From an uncultured Mediterraneibacter sp. (GTDB lineage Bacteria > Bacillota > Clostridia > Lachnospirales > Lachnospiraceae): 64,000 bases of DNA. Position 1 is the stretch's first letter. The number at the start of each line of letters is the position of its first letter. The notes below the pieces were generated by a model. That model made no database searches. It saw nothing but the letters and a program-made list of their open reading frames with translations, and was not told the DNA's origin. The position numbers and the translations under genes are program-made. Where the stretch lies: positions 1 to 64,000 of the forward strand of contig CALWFV010000011.1 in assembly GCA_944377745.1 (NCBI GenBank). The letters are read 5' to 3'. Shown here piece after piece: positions 36,675 to 45,653 of the stretch.

Positions 36675-36760
36675 TTAGTGATAGTTATACTGGTTCAATA
36701 TGATACTCCTTTACATGTTATCATTTTACTACAATAAAGTATCAAAGGAGACAAGCACCG

Positions 36761-37244
36761 ATGAAAAAGCATCATGTTCGTCAGCGCGGAGCCGGACAAG
36801 ATCACCCATCATTCATTTCAGGCAGCTATTGAAGCGGGTCTTCCACTGGCTGGCACAGGCGGAAGTTCCGTTGCGAAAGTCCAGAGGATGGGTGGAAAAG
36901 TCCTTTCTGCTTCCGGCACCACCGGCACAACAAATCGGACCAGAGCCGTGGCATTCACCACTGCCTTTGCGAAAGAATGGAACATCCGGTATCAGCCGGT
37001 CATCGGAAATACGGGAGCTCACGCGGCAGAAGCTTTGCAGACAAACATCTGGAAAAGGATCAACTTCTGCGGGATCATGATGACGAGCCTTCCGGCCTTT
37101 ATCGCCATGGCTCTCTGCCTTGCCATCAGTCAGATTTCTGTCTTTTCTTCTCTGTCAGACGTCTTCGATACGCTGGTGGCAGCCGCGCTCGCCTTTGCTA
37201 TTACTTCATTTGCTAATCTGAGGGAAAAGATTCGAAAAAAATAG
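36761..37244 (+). pseudogene. Second, 5'-deleted copy of the unrecognised membrane protein
   Basis: The same upstream block (TGGTTCAATATGATAC at 36691; also at 33302) and ATGAAAAAG start as the gene at 33372, but the sequence then jumps to CATCATGTTCGTCAGC. This corresponds to loss of 302 bases of the first copy (33381-33682) and of the reading frame. From 36774 the copies are nearly identical (SAEPDKITHHSFQAAIEAGL through SVFSSLSDVFDTLVAA). This copy then ends ALAFAITSFANLREKIRKK, a natural-looking membrane-protein C-terminus. It cannot give a full protein. Confidence 0.8.
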
Positions 37245-37332
37245 ACTGGTATAAAATCTCGGACAGAAATACTGGAAGATTTTTAGAAAGTCCTCCAGTA
37301 TTTTCTGTATTCAGATTCTGATCCCGCTCATT

Positions 37333-38661
37333 TCAATGAAACTCTTTATATAGCACTGTCCTGAACAGGACCGCTGCAATGATCACAGTAAAAAAGTCCG
37401 CTATTGCCTGTGAAATGATGATTCCCATATATCCGACCGTATGGTATGCAATGAGCAGTACGATCAAAAATACAACTCCCTGTCTGCTGATCGATAAGAT
37501 AAATGAACCGACAGCCTTTCCCATAGACTGAAAAATGATCGTCATCAAAATGATGATCCCCACAAACACCATCGTGATAACCTGCCAGCGGAGCATCAAT
37601 GTACCTTCTCTGATAATGCTTTCATCACTCATAAAGCATCTCATCAGGGCCGGAGCCGCCAGACAAACGGCTGCACTCAGGATCACGGCTATTGCGCTGA
37701 TAAAACGGATACAGAAGCTGAATAATTCTGACAGCCTCTTTTTATCACCGGAGCCATAGTAGTATCCGAACAAAGGCTGCCCGCCAAAAGAAAAACCTGT
37801 CAGAAGCAGAAGAACGATCATGCTCACTTTCAGAACGATTCCCATCGCCGCGATCTTGTCGTTTCCAAAAGGAAGCAGGAACTGGTTCATCATGACAACC
37901 CCCGCACTTTGCATCAGATTCGTGATCGCCGCAGGGATTCCGACTAGCAGAATCTGCCTGACATGTTTTGCAGGGATCCTGATCTCTTTCGGATTTATTG
38001 AAAGTATGTTGCTCTTTTTTGCCACAATGACCATAAAGTAAACATCGGAACACAAATATCCGATCACAGTGGCGATCGCGGCTCCCGCCGCTCCCCAGCC
38101 TATAGCAGATATAAAGATCGGGTCAAGGACAATATTGACCAGCGCGCCTAAAACAGTTCCTATCATAGATTCTTTTGACATTCCTTCGGAGCGAAGCAGA
38201 TTTGAGTGTATAAAGGAAAGCATCGTGACCGGAGCTCCGATCGCCAGATAAGTATAGTAGTCGGACGCATGGCTGAAGGTTTCTTCGCTGGTGCCAATGA
38301 CATACAGAACCGGAACGCGAAAGACCAGCATGACAATGGCGATCACAATACCTGTAAATATCGTAATATAAAAGCAGAATGAACTTGCGCGGCGTATGGC
38401 CTGCCTGTCGTTCTGCCCCAGCAGCCGGGAAACAAGGGATGCTCCGCCCTGAGCGAAGATGTTCCCTAACGCCATAAGCAGCGTTAGAACAGGCATCCCC
38501 AGGGAAACCCCCGCAACAATGTTAGTGTCATTTGTCTGCGCCACAAAAAAAGTATCTGCCAGATTATATATCAGCGTTACCACCAGACTGAAAACAAGGG
38601 GAAGAGAAAGACGTATATATGCTTTTGATACTTTTTCATTTTCGAAAATTTCATTCTCCAT
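37333..38661 (-). CDS. MATE family efflux transporter
   Basis: A 442-residue inner-membrane cation/drug antiporter with twelve predicted helices in two halves. LSLPLVFSLVVTLIYNLADTFFV is the MATE opening, GNIFAQGGASLVSRLLGQND the conserved loop, and RSEGMSKESMIGTVLGALVNIVLDPIFI the second-half family signature. It probably exports organic cations or other small molecules with Na+ or H+. A Crp/Fnr-family regulator is transcribed divergently 110 bases away, a common pairing, and likely controls it. Confidence 0.94.
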   Translation of the reverse strand: MENEIFENEKVSKAYIRLSLPLVFSLVVTLIYNLADTFFVAQTNDTNIVAGVSLGMPVLTLLMALGNIFAQGGASLVSRLLGQNDRQAIRRASSFCFYITIFTGIVIAIVMLVFRVPVLYVIGTSEETFSHASDYYTYLAIGAPVTMLSFIHSNLLRSEGMSKESMIGTVLGALVNIVLDPIFISAIGWGAAGAAIATVIGYLCSDVYFMVIVAKKSNILSINPKEIRIPAKHVRQILLVGIPAAITNLMQSAGVVMMNQFLLPFGNDKIAAMGIVLKVSMIVLLLLTGFSFGGQPLFGYYYGSGDKKRLSELFSFCIRFISAIAVILSAAVCLAAPALMRCFMSDESIIREGTLMLRWQVITMVFVGIIILMTIIFQSMGKAVGSFILSISRQGVVFLIVLLIAYHTVGYMGIIISQAIADFFTVIIAAVLFRTVLYKEFH

Positions 38662-38732
38662 TTTTTACCTCGCTTCTTCATATTGAATTTCCCGATAAGC
38701 AGTATGATATTAGCAGATTCTGTTGAACTTTT

Positions 38733-38750
38733 TTGTGACATATGGCACAA
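38733..38750. promoter_or_regulatory. Crp/Fnr-type inverted repeat between the MATE and regulator genes
   Basis: TTGTG-8-CACAA lies in the short divergent space, and a further TTGTGACG follows. The spacing resembles Crp-family sites. It could mediate control of both genes by the adjacent regulator. Confidence 0.5.
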
Positions 38751-38771
38751 TTGTGACGTGAGGTGGATTTA

Positions 38772-39395
38772 TTGAAAGAAATAACAGATACAAAACGAAT
38801 AGAATACTGGATCGAAAAAGAAGGACTCCTGAACTGTTTTGATACGCCGGATCTGGTCTTTCAGGCATACAGCTATGAGAAGGGCGATATCATTGCAGGA
38901 CCCGACAGAAAGCTGGATAAAATCATGTTTCTCATAGAAGGCTCTGTCCGGATTTATGGGATCCGCAGCGATGGGAGCTTTTTACCGGTCAATCATTACA
39001 CAGATTCTGCGATCATCGGAGATGTGGAATTTGTCCGACCGGAAGCCTCTTCATTTTTTGCCGAAGCCAAAACCGCATCTGTTTTTTTAACACTGTCAAC
39101 AACACGATATCGCCGTCAGCTTGACTGTGACCTTCGTTTTCTGCATATGCTGCTGCACTCATGTATAGATAAAATAAACCTTTATTCCACATATGACACA
39201 GTGGCGTCGACAATTGAAGAGCGGGTCCTTCTGCATATGAAAGAAAATTATCCTTCTTATGAGTTAGATGGAATTGAAGCTGCTGTCCTTCAGCTCCGCT
39301 GCAGCCGCAGACAGCTTCAGCGTGTATTGAAAAAACTGTGCGATGCCGGGAAAATCAAAAAGACCGGGAGGGGCAGATACAAACTTTCAGAGTAG
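38772..39395 (+). CDS. Crp/Fnr family transcriptional regulator
   Basis: About 207 residues. An N-terminal cyclic-nucleotide-binding-like beta roll (FQAYSYEKGDIIAGPDRKLD to VEFVRPEA) and a C-terminal winged helix (AAVLQLRCSRRQLQRVLKKL, about 170-190) define the family. No Fnr-type cysteine cluster is seen, so it senses something other than oxygen by iron-sulfur. TTG at 38772 is preferred because GAGGTGG lies 5 bases upstream; GTG at 38763 is the alternative. Divergent from a MATE exporter, which it probably controls. Confidence 0.85.
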   Translation: MKEITDTKRIEYWIEKEGLLNCFDTPDLVFQAYSYEKGDIIAGPDRKLDKIMFLIEGSVRIYGIRSDGSFLPVNHYTDSAIIGDVEFVRPEASSFFAEAKTASVFLTLSTTRYRRQLDCDLRFLHMLLHSCIDKINLYSTYDTVASTIEERVLLHMKENYPSYELDGIEAAVLQLRCSRRQLQRVLKKLCDAGKIKKTGRGRYKLSE

Positions 39396-40451
39396 TCAAT
39401 CTGATGTACCAAACAGCCGTTCCAAAAGATACTCTCTGTTATTTATAAACATTTCGGTCACCTGGTAACTGTCTGTTTCCTCGTAACTGATCTTCTCTAA
39501 TCTTCCAGTATCAAAAGAAAATATATCAGCTTCCGGGTAACCCAGCAGAATTGGCGAATGACTTACAATGATAAACTGCGCTCCTGCTGTCACAGCTTCT
39601 TTCATCTGGATCAGAAAAGACAACTGTCTCTGCGGAGACAGCGCCGCCTCCGGCTCATCCAGAATATACAGTCCGGCATCAGAAAGCCTTTTTTGAATGA
39701 TAGTCAGAAAGCTTTCACCGTGGGACTGCTGATGGAGTTTCATAGACGGATGATTGATATCTGCATATTCCATTTCTTTTGTCGCAACATTATAGAAACT
39801 TTCGGCCCGCAGAAAATATCCCCCTCTCTTTTTAGCGACACCCCGGAATAAGGTCAGCGCATCGCAGAGTTCTGAATGAGAATCGTATGTAGAGAAATTG
39901 TAGTTGATGCTTCCGCCTTCCGGATTAAAACCATATGCCACGGCAACAGCCTCCAGCAGTGTGGATTTCCCCGTTCCGTTCTCACCTACAAAGAAAGTCA
40001 CCGGCTTTTCCAGGACGATCTCATTTATATGCTGTAAAGCCTGGATATTTCTCAAATAACTGTCTCCTGAGATCCTGTCCCAGTCAATCTGGATTTTCTT
40101 GATAAACAATGGCCCCATAATGCTCATCCCTTCCTGTGCAATATTTCTGTAATATGGAAGTATATCTTTATAAATTTCAAATTCACTATATGGAATTACA
40201 GTTGGAGAAATAATAACCCCATAATCTAATTCCAGATCTGAAATAATGTCCCATATTTTCTTTAACTGATTTTGCAATTCCTGTCTTTCGCCTTTTACGA
40301 TCGCCACAATATCAATATCTGATTCCGTGTTATAGTCCCCACGCGCATATGATCCATATAAATATATATCGCATAAATTCTGACCATAGATATTGCGGTA
40401 TATTATAACGATTTTCTTCAATAATCTTTCGAGCTCATTCTTTGTACACAT
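39396..40451 (-). CDS. Nucleotidyltransferase (MNT) domain fused to an AAA/ABC-type ATPase
   Basis: A 351-residue fusion. Residues 1-110 are a minimal nucleotidyltransferase with GSYARGD (33-39) and SDIDIVA (44-50), ending YYRNIAQEG as stand-alone MNT proteins do. From about residue 112 begins a complete SMC/ABC-like ATPase: VGENGTGKST (Walker A, 155-164), the signature-like QSHGES (242-247), LYILDEPEAALSP (Walker B, 261-273) and SHSP (298). Both parts normally occur as separate proteins. The start at 40451 is the ATG after the tRNA region; the frame upstream crosses the tRNA. MNT domains are usually toxin-antitoxin components, and such ATPases occur in defence systems, so a self-contained defence or regulatory protein is possible but unproven. 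Confidence 0.8.
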   Translation of the reverse strand: MCTKNELERLLKKIVIIYRNIYGQNLCDIYLYGSYARGDYNTESDIDIVAIVKGERQELQNQLKKIWDIISDLELDYGVIISPTVIPYSEFEIYKDILPYYRNIAQEGMSIMGPLFIKKIQIDWDRISGDSYLRNIQALQHINEIVLEKPVTFFVGENGTGKSTLLEAVAVAYGFNPEGGSINYNFSTYDSHSELCDALTLFRGVAKKRGGYFLRAESFYNVATKEMEYADINHPSMKLHQQSHGESFLTIIQKRLSDAGLYILDEPEAALSPQRQLSFLIQMKEAVTAGAQFIIVSHSPILLGYPEADIFSFDTGRLEKISYEETDSYQVTEMFINNREYLLERLFGTSD

Positions 40452-40528
40452 ATCATCTGATTTCCTTCCACAAAAGAAAAACCGCAAAGCCAGTAAACAC
40501 AAGGCTCTGCGGTATCGCAATAAAAAAA

Positions 40529-40602
<74 letters not shown>

Positions 40603-40637
40603 ATAAAATAGGGAACCTGCTCTTCGCAAATTCCCAG

Positions 40638-40709
40638 CTACGGAAAAGGGACTTGAACCCCTACTAACAGAGTCAGAGTCTGCTGTGCTGCCAATTACAC
40701 CATTCCGCA
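40638..40709 (-). tRNA. tRNA-Gln (CTG)
   Basis: A cloverleaf on the minus strand: acceptor TGCGGAA/TTCCGTA with discriminator G, anticodon stem GCAGA/TCTGT with loop CTCTGAC (anticodon CTG), and T arm AGGGGTTCAAGTCCCTT. CCA is not encoded. It lies 35 bases upstream of tRNA-Pro, probably co-transcribed. Confidence 0.95.
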
Positions 40710-40961
40710 TCAGTTATTTTTTTCGTCGCTCACAAGCAACATGGTTATTATACCAAACTCGCCAAAAAAATCAAGCACTTTTTTTAAATTCTATACTTTT
40801 TTTGATTCGTTTTGTTTTTTCTGAATTTATATGGATTTAACACGCCTTTTAAAAATTTTTATAGAATTTGACATGATTTATTCATAATTCTTGGATACAA
40901 TATTCTGGTAAACTTGGAAATCAAATTTCTGCTGTTATTTGTATGAAAGGAGCTGATTGTC

Positions 40962-41186
40962 ATGGTAACCGGAACATTAAAAGTCGCTCCAGATACTGGA
41001 ATCTACATCACCGATGACAACAAGCCGCAGAATATCAGCATTAAGCCCGGACAGTTTCTCTATTTGTCCGTACGCGACTGCTGGATTCCGGTAGTCATCG
41101 AGTATTCCCCGTATATAGGGAACTGGGTGTTCCAGAATTTGGAAAGTGTCAAGGTAAACGGACAAAAAGTCATGTTGAAAAATTAG
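40962..41186 (+). CDS. Small DUF5348-like protein
   Basis: A 74-residue protein with beta-strand-rich pattern: TGTLKVAPDTGIYITDD, IKPGQFLYLSVRDCWIPVVIEY and GNWVFQNLESVKVNGQKV. The shape (a short SH3-like fold with a W..xxIE core and GxW) resembles DUF5348, whose function is unknown. GAAAGGAGC lies 9 bases before the ATG. TTGACA near 40868 and TACAAT near 40897 are present, but their spacing is not ideal. A strong terminator follows, so it is a stand-alone gene. Confidence 0.65.
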   Translation: MVTGTLKVAPDTGIYITDDNKPQNISIKPGQFLYLSVRDCWIPVVIEYSPYIGNWVFQNLESVKVNGQKVMLKN

Positions 41187-41187
41187 T

Positions 41188-41225
41188 GAAGCCGGAATGA
41201 TTAAATTCCGGCTTCGCTGTTTTTC
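41188..41225 (+). terminator. Intrinsic terminator after the DUF5348-like gene
   Basis: GAAGCCGGAAT pairs perfectly with ATTCCGGCTTC over a 6-base loop and is followed by GCTGTTTTTCT. It sits two bases after the stop codon. Confidence 0.92.
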
Positions 41226-41283
41226 TAAATATTCTGAATTCAGTTTTCAATGAGTGCTGTCTTCTACGGTAGACATTCCACTC

Positions 41284-42117
41284 TCAATTTTTCCATTCAC
41301 CTTCAAACACAGTCTCCGCAGAACCGGTCATATAGACTCTGTTCTTTTCTCTGTCCCACTGTATAAAGAGGTCTCCTCCCAGAAGCTTCACCGTTACTTC
41401 CGGATCTGTCAGCCCGTTCAACACACTCGACACTGCCACTGCGCACGCTCCGGTGCCGCAGGCAAGCGTCTCCCCTGAGCCACGCTCCCAAACGCGCATC
41501 TCCGCTGTCTTCCTGTCGATCACGCGGACGAACTCTGTATTGATCCTGTTTGGAAATCTTTCATGGTTTTCGAATTTCGGACCGATCATCTCCAGCGGGA
41601 AATTTTTCACATCATCCACATACACCACGGCATGAGGATTCCCCATAGAAACGCAGGTCATGCGGTATTCCTTTCCGTCCACGGAAATGGGAACGTCCAC
41701 CGCACGCTCTCCGTCGCAGACAACCGGAATCTCTGACGGAACAAGTACCGGTTCTCCCATATCCACCTTTACGCTTCTTACTTTTCCGTTTTCTACATTC
41801 AGGTTCAGATATTTGATCCCGCCCAGCGTTTCCACCGAAATTTCTGTCTTATCTGTCATCCCGTGGTCATAGACATATTTTCCGACACAGCGGATCCCGT
41901 TTCCGCACATCTCGCCCCGGGAACCGTCCGCGTTGTACATCTCCATCTCAAAGTCCGCCTTCTCAGACGGATTGATCATGATCAGTCCGTCTGCTCCGAC
42001 GCCGAAATGACGGTCGCTTATCTTTACAGCCAGCTCAGAAGGATTTTCAATCTTCTCCTCAAAACAGTTTACATACACATAATCGTTTCCGATTCCCTGC
42101 ATTTTCGTAAATTTCAT
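41284..42117 (-). CDS. dapF: Diaminopimelate epimerase
   Basis: Converts LL- to meso-diaminopimelate for peptidoglycan and lysine. The 277 residues are the family length. The two catalytic cysteines lie in [10 protein letters not shown] (Cys71) and ACGTGACAV (near 217), and the substrate region in YNADGSRGE. Translation starts [16 protein letters not shown], the common DapF opening. It stands alone between the tRNA block and the ANTAR regulator gene. Confidence 0.97.
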   Translation of the reverse strand: MKFTKMQGIGNDYVYVNCFEEKIENPSELAVKISDRHFGVGADGLIMINPSEKADFEMEMYNADGSRGEMCGNGIRCVGKYVYDHGMTDKTEISVETLGGIKYLNLNVENGKVRSVKVDMGEPVLVPSEIPVVCDGERAVDVPISVDGKEYRMTCVSMGNPHAVVYVDDVKNFPLEMIGPKFENHERFPNRINTEFVRVIDRKTAEMRVWERGSGETLACGTGACAVAVSSVLNGLTDPEVTVKLLGGDLFIQWDREKNRVYMTGSAETVFEGEWKN

Positions 42118-42170
42118 ATTTCTTCCAGCCTTTCCTCATTCATCACATTACATACACTGTCAGTATAACA

Positions 42171-42719
42171 CTATTCGTTCATGATTGTCAGGATCATCTG
42201 CGCGGTTTCTGACATATTTGTCCCGCTTTCCATACTGCTCTTCTGGAGATATCTGTGAGCTTCTTCTTCTGTCATATTGTTCCGTTCCATCAGGAGCGCC
42301 TTTGCCTCCTCGATGACCTGCTTTTCTCCCGTGCTCCTCTCACGTGCTTTGCCGCGCCGTTTCCTCCTCTGACGCTCCATTGTCTGGATCATCATATCCA
42401 CGGTATTGATCAGGTCATAGACCTTGATCGGCATGGGGAGTCCCACCACTCCGTCAGGCAGACCGTCCGTCCACTTGGCGGGAGATGCGACAAGGAGCAT
42501 CTGGAAGCTTTCCGGAAGATATTCCCTGAGTTCCGTATACTGCATATCCTGCAGAGCATATCCACAGATTATGATCCCCTCGTTCCACGTATCCGTATAC
42601 TGGAGCACCTTTGTACCTGTCAGGCAGGCTGCAGACACTTCCATACCGGACCGCACAAGTACATTCCGTATATTCGCCGCATTCTCTCTCTTTCCGAATG
42701 CTACAATGATATGGCTCAT
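42171..42719 (-). CDS. ANTAR-domain RNA-binding response regulator
   Basis: A 182-residue protein with a degenerate receiver-like N-domain (SHIIVAFGKRENAANIRNVL; no clear phospho-acceptor aspartate at the usual place) and a C-terminal ANTAR domain (EKQVIEEAKALLMERNNMTEEEAHRYLQKSS). ANTAR proteins bind paired RNA hairpins and prevent termination. It lies directly downstream of glnA in the same direction, with a row of hairpins between them, so control of nitrogen genes including glnA is likely. The ATG at 42719 has AGGAGG 11 bases upstream; the GTG four codons earlier overlaps that site. Confidence 0.9.
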   Translation of the reverse strand: MSHIIVAFGKRENAANIRNVLVRSGMEVSAACLTGTKVLQYTDTWNEGIIICGYALQDMQYTELREYLPESFQMLLVASPAKWTDGLPDGVVGLPMPIKVYDLINTVDMMIQTMERQRRKRRGKARERSTGEKQVIEEAKALLMERNNMTEEEAHRYLQKSSMESGTNMSETAQMILTIMNE

Positions 42720-42794
42720 ATCTGCTCTCACCTCCTGATGTCTTTCTTCTTAGCTTCCGTGTGTTCTTCCGTCTCAGCTTGCCAGCTCGATTCC

Positions 42795-42901
42795 GGGGCT
42801 TCGCCCCTTCCTCTCGCTGTATGGCGTCCGCCATATGCCTGGGGAAGAGAACACTCCCCTGTGCATGCAAGCATGACCCGGGGAGTGTTCTCTTCCCCAG
42901 G
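42795..42901 (-). terminator. Cluster of three hairpins between glnA and the ANTAR gene
   Basis: The first after glnA is a perfect 22-bp stem (42838-42859 with 42880-42901; core GGGGAAGAGAACACTCCCC) with a 20-base loop. Then come TATGGCG/CGCCATA (42820-42835) and GGGGC-TTC-GCCCC (42795-42807). No T run follows the long stem, so it may be an RNA structure for processing or regulation rather than a plain terminator. Confidence 0.75.
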
Positions 42902-42919
42902 CGCATGCTCAGACTGGTG

Positions 42920-44254
42920 TCACAGTTTGTAAAGATAATTGGCGATTTCCCAGTCTGTTACCTGCATATAGTAATCACGGTATTCTTTTCTGTGGGCTTT
43001 TATGATCTTCTGCGCCAGTTTTTCCCCTAGAACGTCGCAGATCAGTTCATCTTTTTCCAGCTCATTGACCGCTGCCTTGAGGGATCTCGGAAGTTCTTCG
43101 ATATGAAGAGCGTCCCGCTGCTCCTGGGTCATCTTCTGGATGTTTTCGTCGATATTTTCCGGGGGCATGATCTCATTCTTGATGCCGTCCAGCCCTGCTC
43201 TCAGAAGGACCGCAAGAGCCAGGTACGGGTTTGCCGTCGCGTCCGGGCTGCGCAGCTCGATCCTTGTGTTATCCCCGCTGCCTGTTGTCACACGGATCAG
43301 AGGTCCTCTCGTCTTTGCGGACCATCCCATATAGACCGGCGCCTCATATCCGGGGATAAAACGTTTATAGGAATTCACCGTCGGGTTCGTGATGCATGTT
43401 ATTGCTTTCATGTGCTTCATCAGTCCGCCAATGAAATAATATCCTTCCTTGCTCAGTCCGTTCTTGTCATTCTTATCACGGAATGCATTGCTTCCATCCT
43501 CCCTGCTGAGAGATATGTTGATATGCATCCCTGAACCGTAGGTCTCCATCTTCGGCTTCGGCATGAATGTCGCATGCAGCCCGTGCCGCTTGGCGATGGT
43601 TTTCACGACCATCTTAAAGGTCATCAGATTATCCGCCGTCACCAGCGCCTCGTCATATCTGAAATCGATCTCGTGCTGGGCAGGCGCGATCTCGTGATGG
43701 GAGGAAATGATCTCAAATCCCATATCCTCCAGCGTCAGGATCATGTCTCTTCTCGCATTTTCTCCCAGATCAAGGGGCCCCACGTCAAAATATCCGCCCT
43801 GTTCATGGGTCAGAGTCGTAGGCACTCCATCCTCGTCTGTATGGAAGAGGAAGAATTCACACTCCGGTCCCACATACATGGTATACCCCATCTTCTCCGC
43901 GCTGGCGATCTCTCTTTTCAGGACATGCCGCGGGTCGATCTCATAAGGCGTTCCGTCCGCCCGGTATACATCACAGATAAACCGCGCCACCTTGCCCTGC
44001 TGCGGTCTCCACGGAAATATCTCAAAAGTGCTCAGATCCGGGTAGAGATACATATCCGAATCTTCCTCCCCGGAAAGTCCGTCCAGAGAAGAGACATCGA
44101 ACATACACCTGTTATCCATCGCTTTCTCTAGCTGGCTCACGGTTACAGCCATGTTTTTCATCGTCCCGAAGATATCCGTAAACTGAAGACGGATGAATTC
44201 CACGTCTTCCTCTTCTACGATCCTGAGGATATCTCCTCGTGTATATTCCTGCAT
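42920..44254 (-). CDS. glnA: Glutamine synthetase type I
   Basis: Joins ammonium to glutamate. The 444 residues are typical of the short Gram-positive GSI-alpha form. Motifs include the N-terminal beta-grasp LQFTDIFGTMKNMAV, metal and substrate segments GPECEFFLFH and EIAPAQHEIDFRYDEAL, HATFMPKP, GSGMHINISL, and the ATP segment NSYKRFIPGYEAPVY. The adenylylation-site tyrosine of enterobacterial forms is not expected. The ATG at 44254 follows AAGGAGG; the frame's first methionine is too far upstream. A strong promoter and a leader hairpin lie upstream, and an ANTAR gene downstream. Confidence 0.97.
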   Translation of the reverse strand: MQEYTRGDILRIVEEEDVEFIRLQFTDIFGTMKNMAVTVSQLEKAMDNRCMFDVSSLDGLSGEEDSDMYLYPDLSTFEIFPWRPQQGKVARFICDVYRADGTPYEIDPRHVLKREIASAEKMGYTMYVGPECEFFLFHTDEDGVPTTLTHEQGGYFDVGPLDLGENARRDMILTLEDMGFEIISSHHEIAPAQHEIDFRYDEALVTADNLMTFKMVVKTIAKRHGLHATFMPKPKMETYGSGMHINISLSREDGSNAFRDKNDKNGLSKEGYYFIGGLMKHMKAITCITNPTVNSYKRFIPGYEAPVYMGWSAKTRGPLIRVTTGSGDNTRIELRSPDATANPYLALAVLLRAGLDGIKNEIMPPENIDENIQKMTQEQRDALHIEELPRSLKAAVNELEKDELICDVLGEKLAQKIIKAHRKEYRDYYMQVTDWEIANYLYKL

Positions 44255-44345
44255 AGATTGAAACCTCCTTTTCATCCCCTGCCTGGCAGAAGCTCCGCTG
44301 CCACGGACAGTTTTCTTTTCCGAATACGATCTGAATATAAGACAA

Positions 44346-44417
44346 AAGGGCGTTCTCCTCCTAGAGGAAACGCCCTTGTTTCGTCCTTATTATAGCCATT
44401 GGGTCTTCGAATGTCAA
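44346..44417 (-). promoter_or_regulatory. glnA promoter with an early terminator-like leader hairpin
   Basis: TTGACA (44412-44417) and TATAAT (44389-44394) are 17 bases apart, a perfect sigma-A promoter reading left. About 12 bases after the expected start, AAGGGCGTT and AACGCCCTT (44346-44377) enclose CCTC/GAGG and are followed by TTGTCTTAT. This arrangement suggests attenuation of glnA, possibly relieved by the adjacent ANTAR protein. Confidence 0.8.
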
Positions 44418-44471
44418 ACTTTTTGTACTGTATTTTCTTTTTAGATTCTTCCAGAATTTTATTCAACTGTT

Positions 44472-45653
44472 CTACGTCTTTTCCCCGTCTTCCCGGAAAA
44501 ATTCCCTAGAACGATGCCTGTCCCGATATTGTTTCGGAGTAAGTCCGGTTACTTTTTTAAATATAGCGCCAAAATGACTTCTGGAAGAAAAGCCGAAATA
44601 ATATGCTATCTCATCATAACTATACTCTGAATATGTCAGCAGATTCTGGGCATAGTAAACCTTCAGATTCATAATATAATCTGTGATCGTGATCCCTTCC
44701 TCACGGCGAAAGAGACCGGAAAGATAACTTCCGGTAACACCTATTTCCTCTGCAATCTCCGCAACAGATATCTTTCCATGCAGATGCCGGTAAATGTAGC
44801 GTTTCGTCTGATCTACGTAGGGGCTTACACTTTCCTGACGGCTCCGCTTTTTCCGACGCACAAGACGGGTCAGCTCAATTTCCGCCGAGCGTGTGACCTC
44901 GACCAGTTTTTTCAAATCCCTTTGTGCCTCTACCCGGCTCATATAATCGTCACTCAGGCGAAAAGCTTCTTCCGGGTCAAGCCCGCCTTCTATTGCTGAA
45001 CGGATAGACAGCCCGATCACTGTCAGCGAATTATTTTTTGCCGATCTCAGTCTGTTTCTGGAACTTACCCCCAGTTTCCCGATCATAGGTTCAGAAAAAG
45101 CACTGTTGAGTTTTTCAAGATCTCCCTCCCGGATCGCACTTTGTTCCCGCTGCTCCTGTGCATAGGAGTTATGTATCCAACCATTTTCCTGCTGAGAAAA
45201 ATGATACCGTGCACGCTGTTCTTCGATCAGCCTTTTATATTCCTCGTTTTCTTCACTCTGAAGAAAACGTATCAGGTCTGTCGACTCCCCTGTCAGATAC
45301 TCCCTCAGCATCATCAGTGTTTCCAGCAAAGTGGCAAAAGGGCAGTCATACGCCTGCCCCTTCTGATCACTCACATTTTCATCTGTGATGCGGACGGGGC
45401 CAATAAGATAGACTGTCTCCTCCCGGTCTGCCACCGCGCCATATACACTCTCATCATCTCTCCTGATGATCTTTATTCCTTCGCGGATCGCACAACTGAT
45501 ACTCTCTTCGGAGATCTCCTGTGGTTTATCGGACGGTCCATCTGCAAATTTTTCCAGAAGCTGCCCATTCCGATCGATCCTCATGATCGGAACATGGAGC
45601 AGTTTTTCAAGATAAACGCACAGTCTCTCCACTCTCAGCCCGGGAACGTCCAT
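44472..45653 (-). CDS. AraC family transcriptional regulator
   Basis: A 393-residue regulator. The N-terminal 280 residues are an unassigned sensor region (VERLCVYLEKLLHVPIMRID; VYLIGPVRITDENVSD). The C-terminal double helix-turn-helix (about 290-385) has KISVAEIAEEIGVTGSYLSGLFRREEGITI and DEIAYYFGFSSRSHFGAIFKKVTGLTPKQYR. It is next to, and in line with, the GH42 operon and is the natural candidate for its control. Three TTATCAGA direct repeats upstream of that operon are possible binding sites. Confidence 0.9.
   Translation of the reverse strand: MDVPGLRVERLCVYLEKLLHVPIMRIDRNGQLLEKFADGPSDKPQEISEESISCAIREGIKIIRRDDESVYGAVADREETVYLIGPVRITDENVSDQKGQAYDCPFATLLETLMMLREYLTGESTDLIRFLQSEENEEYKRLIEEQRARYHFSQQENGWIHNSYAQEQREQSAIREGDLEKLNSAFSEPMIGKLGVSSRNRLRSAKNNSLTVIGLSIRSAIEGGLDPEEAFRLSDDYMSRVEAQRDLKKLVEVTRSAEIELTRLVRRKKRSRQESVSPYVDQTKRYIYRHLHGKISVAEIAEEIGVTGSYLSGLFRREEGITITDYIMNLKVYYAQNLLTYSEYSYDEIAYYFGFSSRSHFGAIFKKVTGLTPKQYRDRHRSREFFREDGEKT

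Noticed and set aside
33302-37244. Prophage or integrative element around the duplicated membrane-protein block
   Set aside because: No integrase, transposase, phage structural gene or tRNA attachment site is visible in the block.
44280-44345. Classical ANTAR paired-hexaloop site in the glnA leader
   Set aside because: One small hairpin (GGCAG/CTGCC) is present, but I could not find two hexaloops with the expected conserved loop bases.
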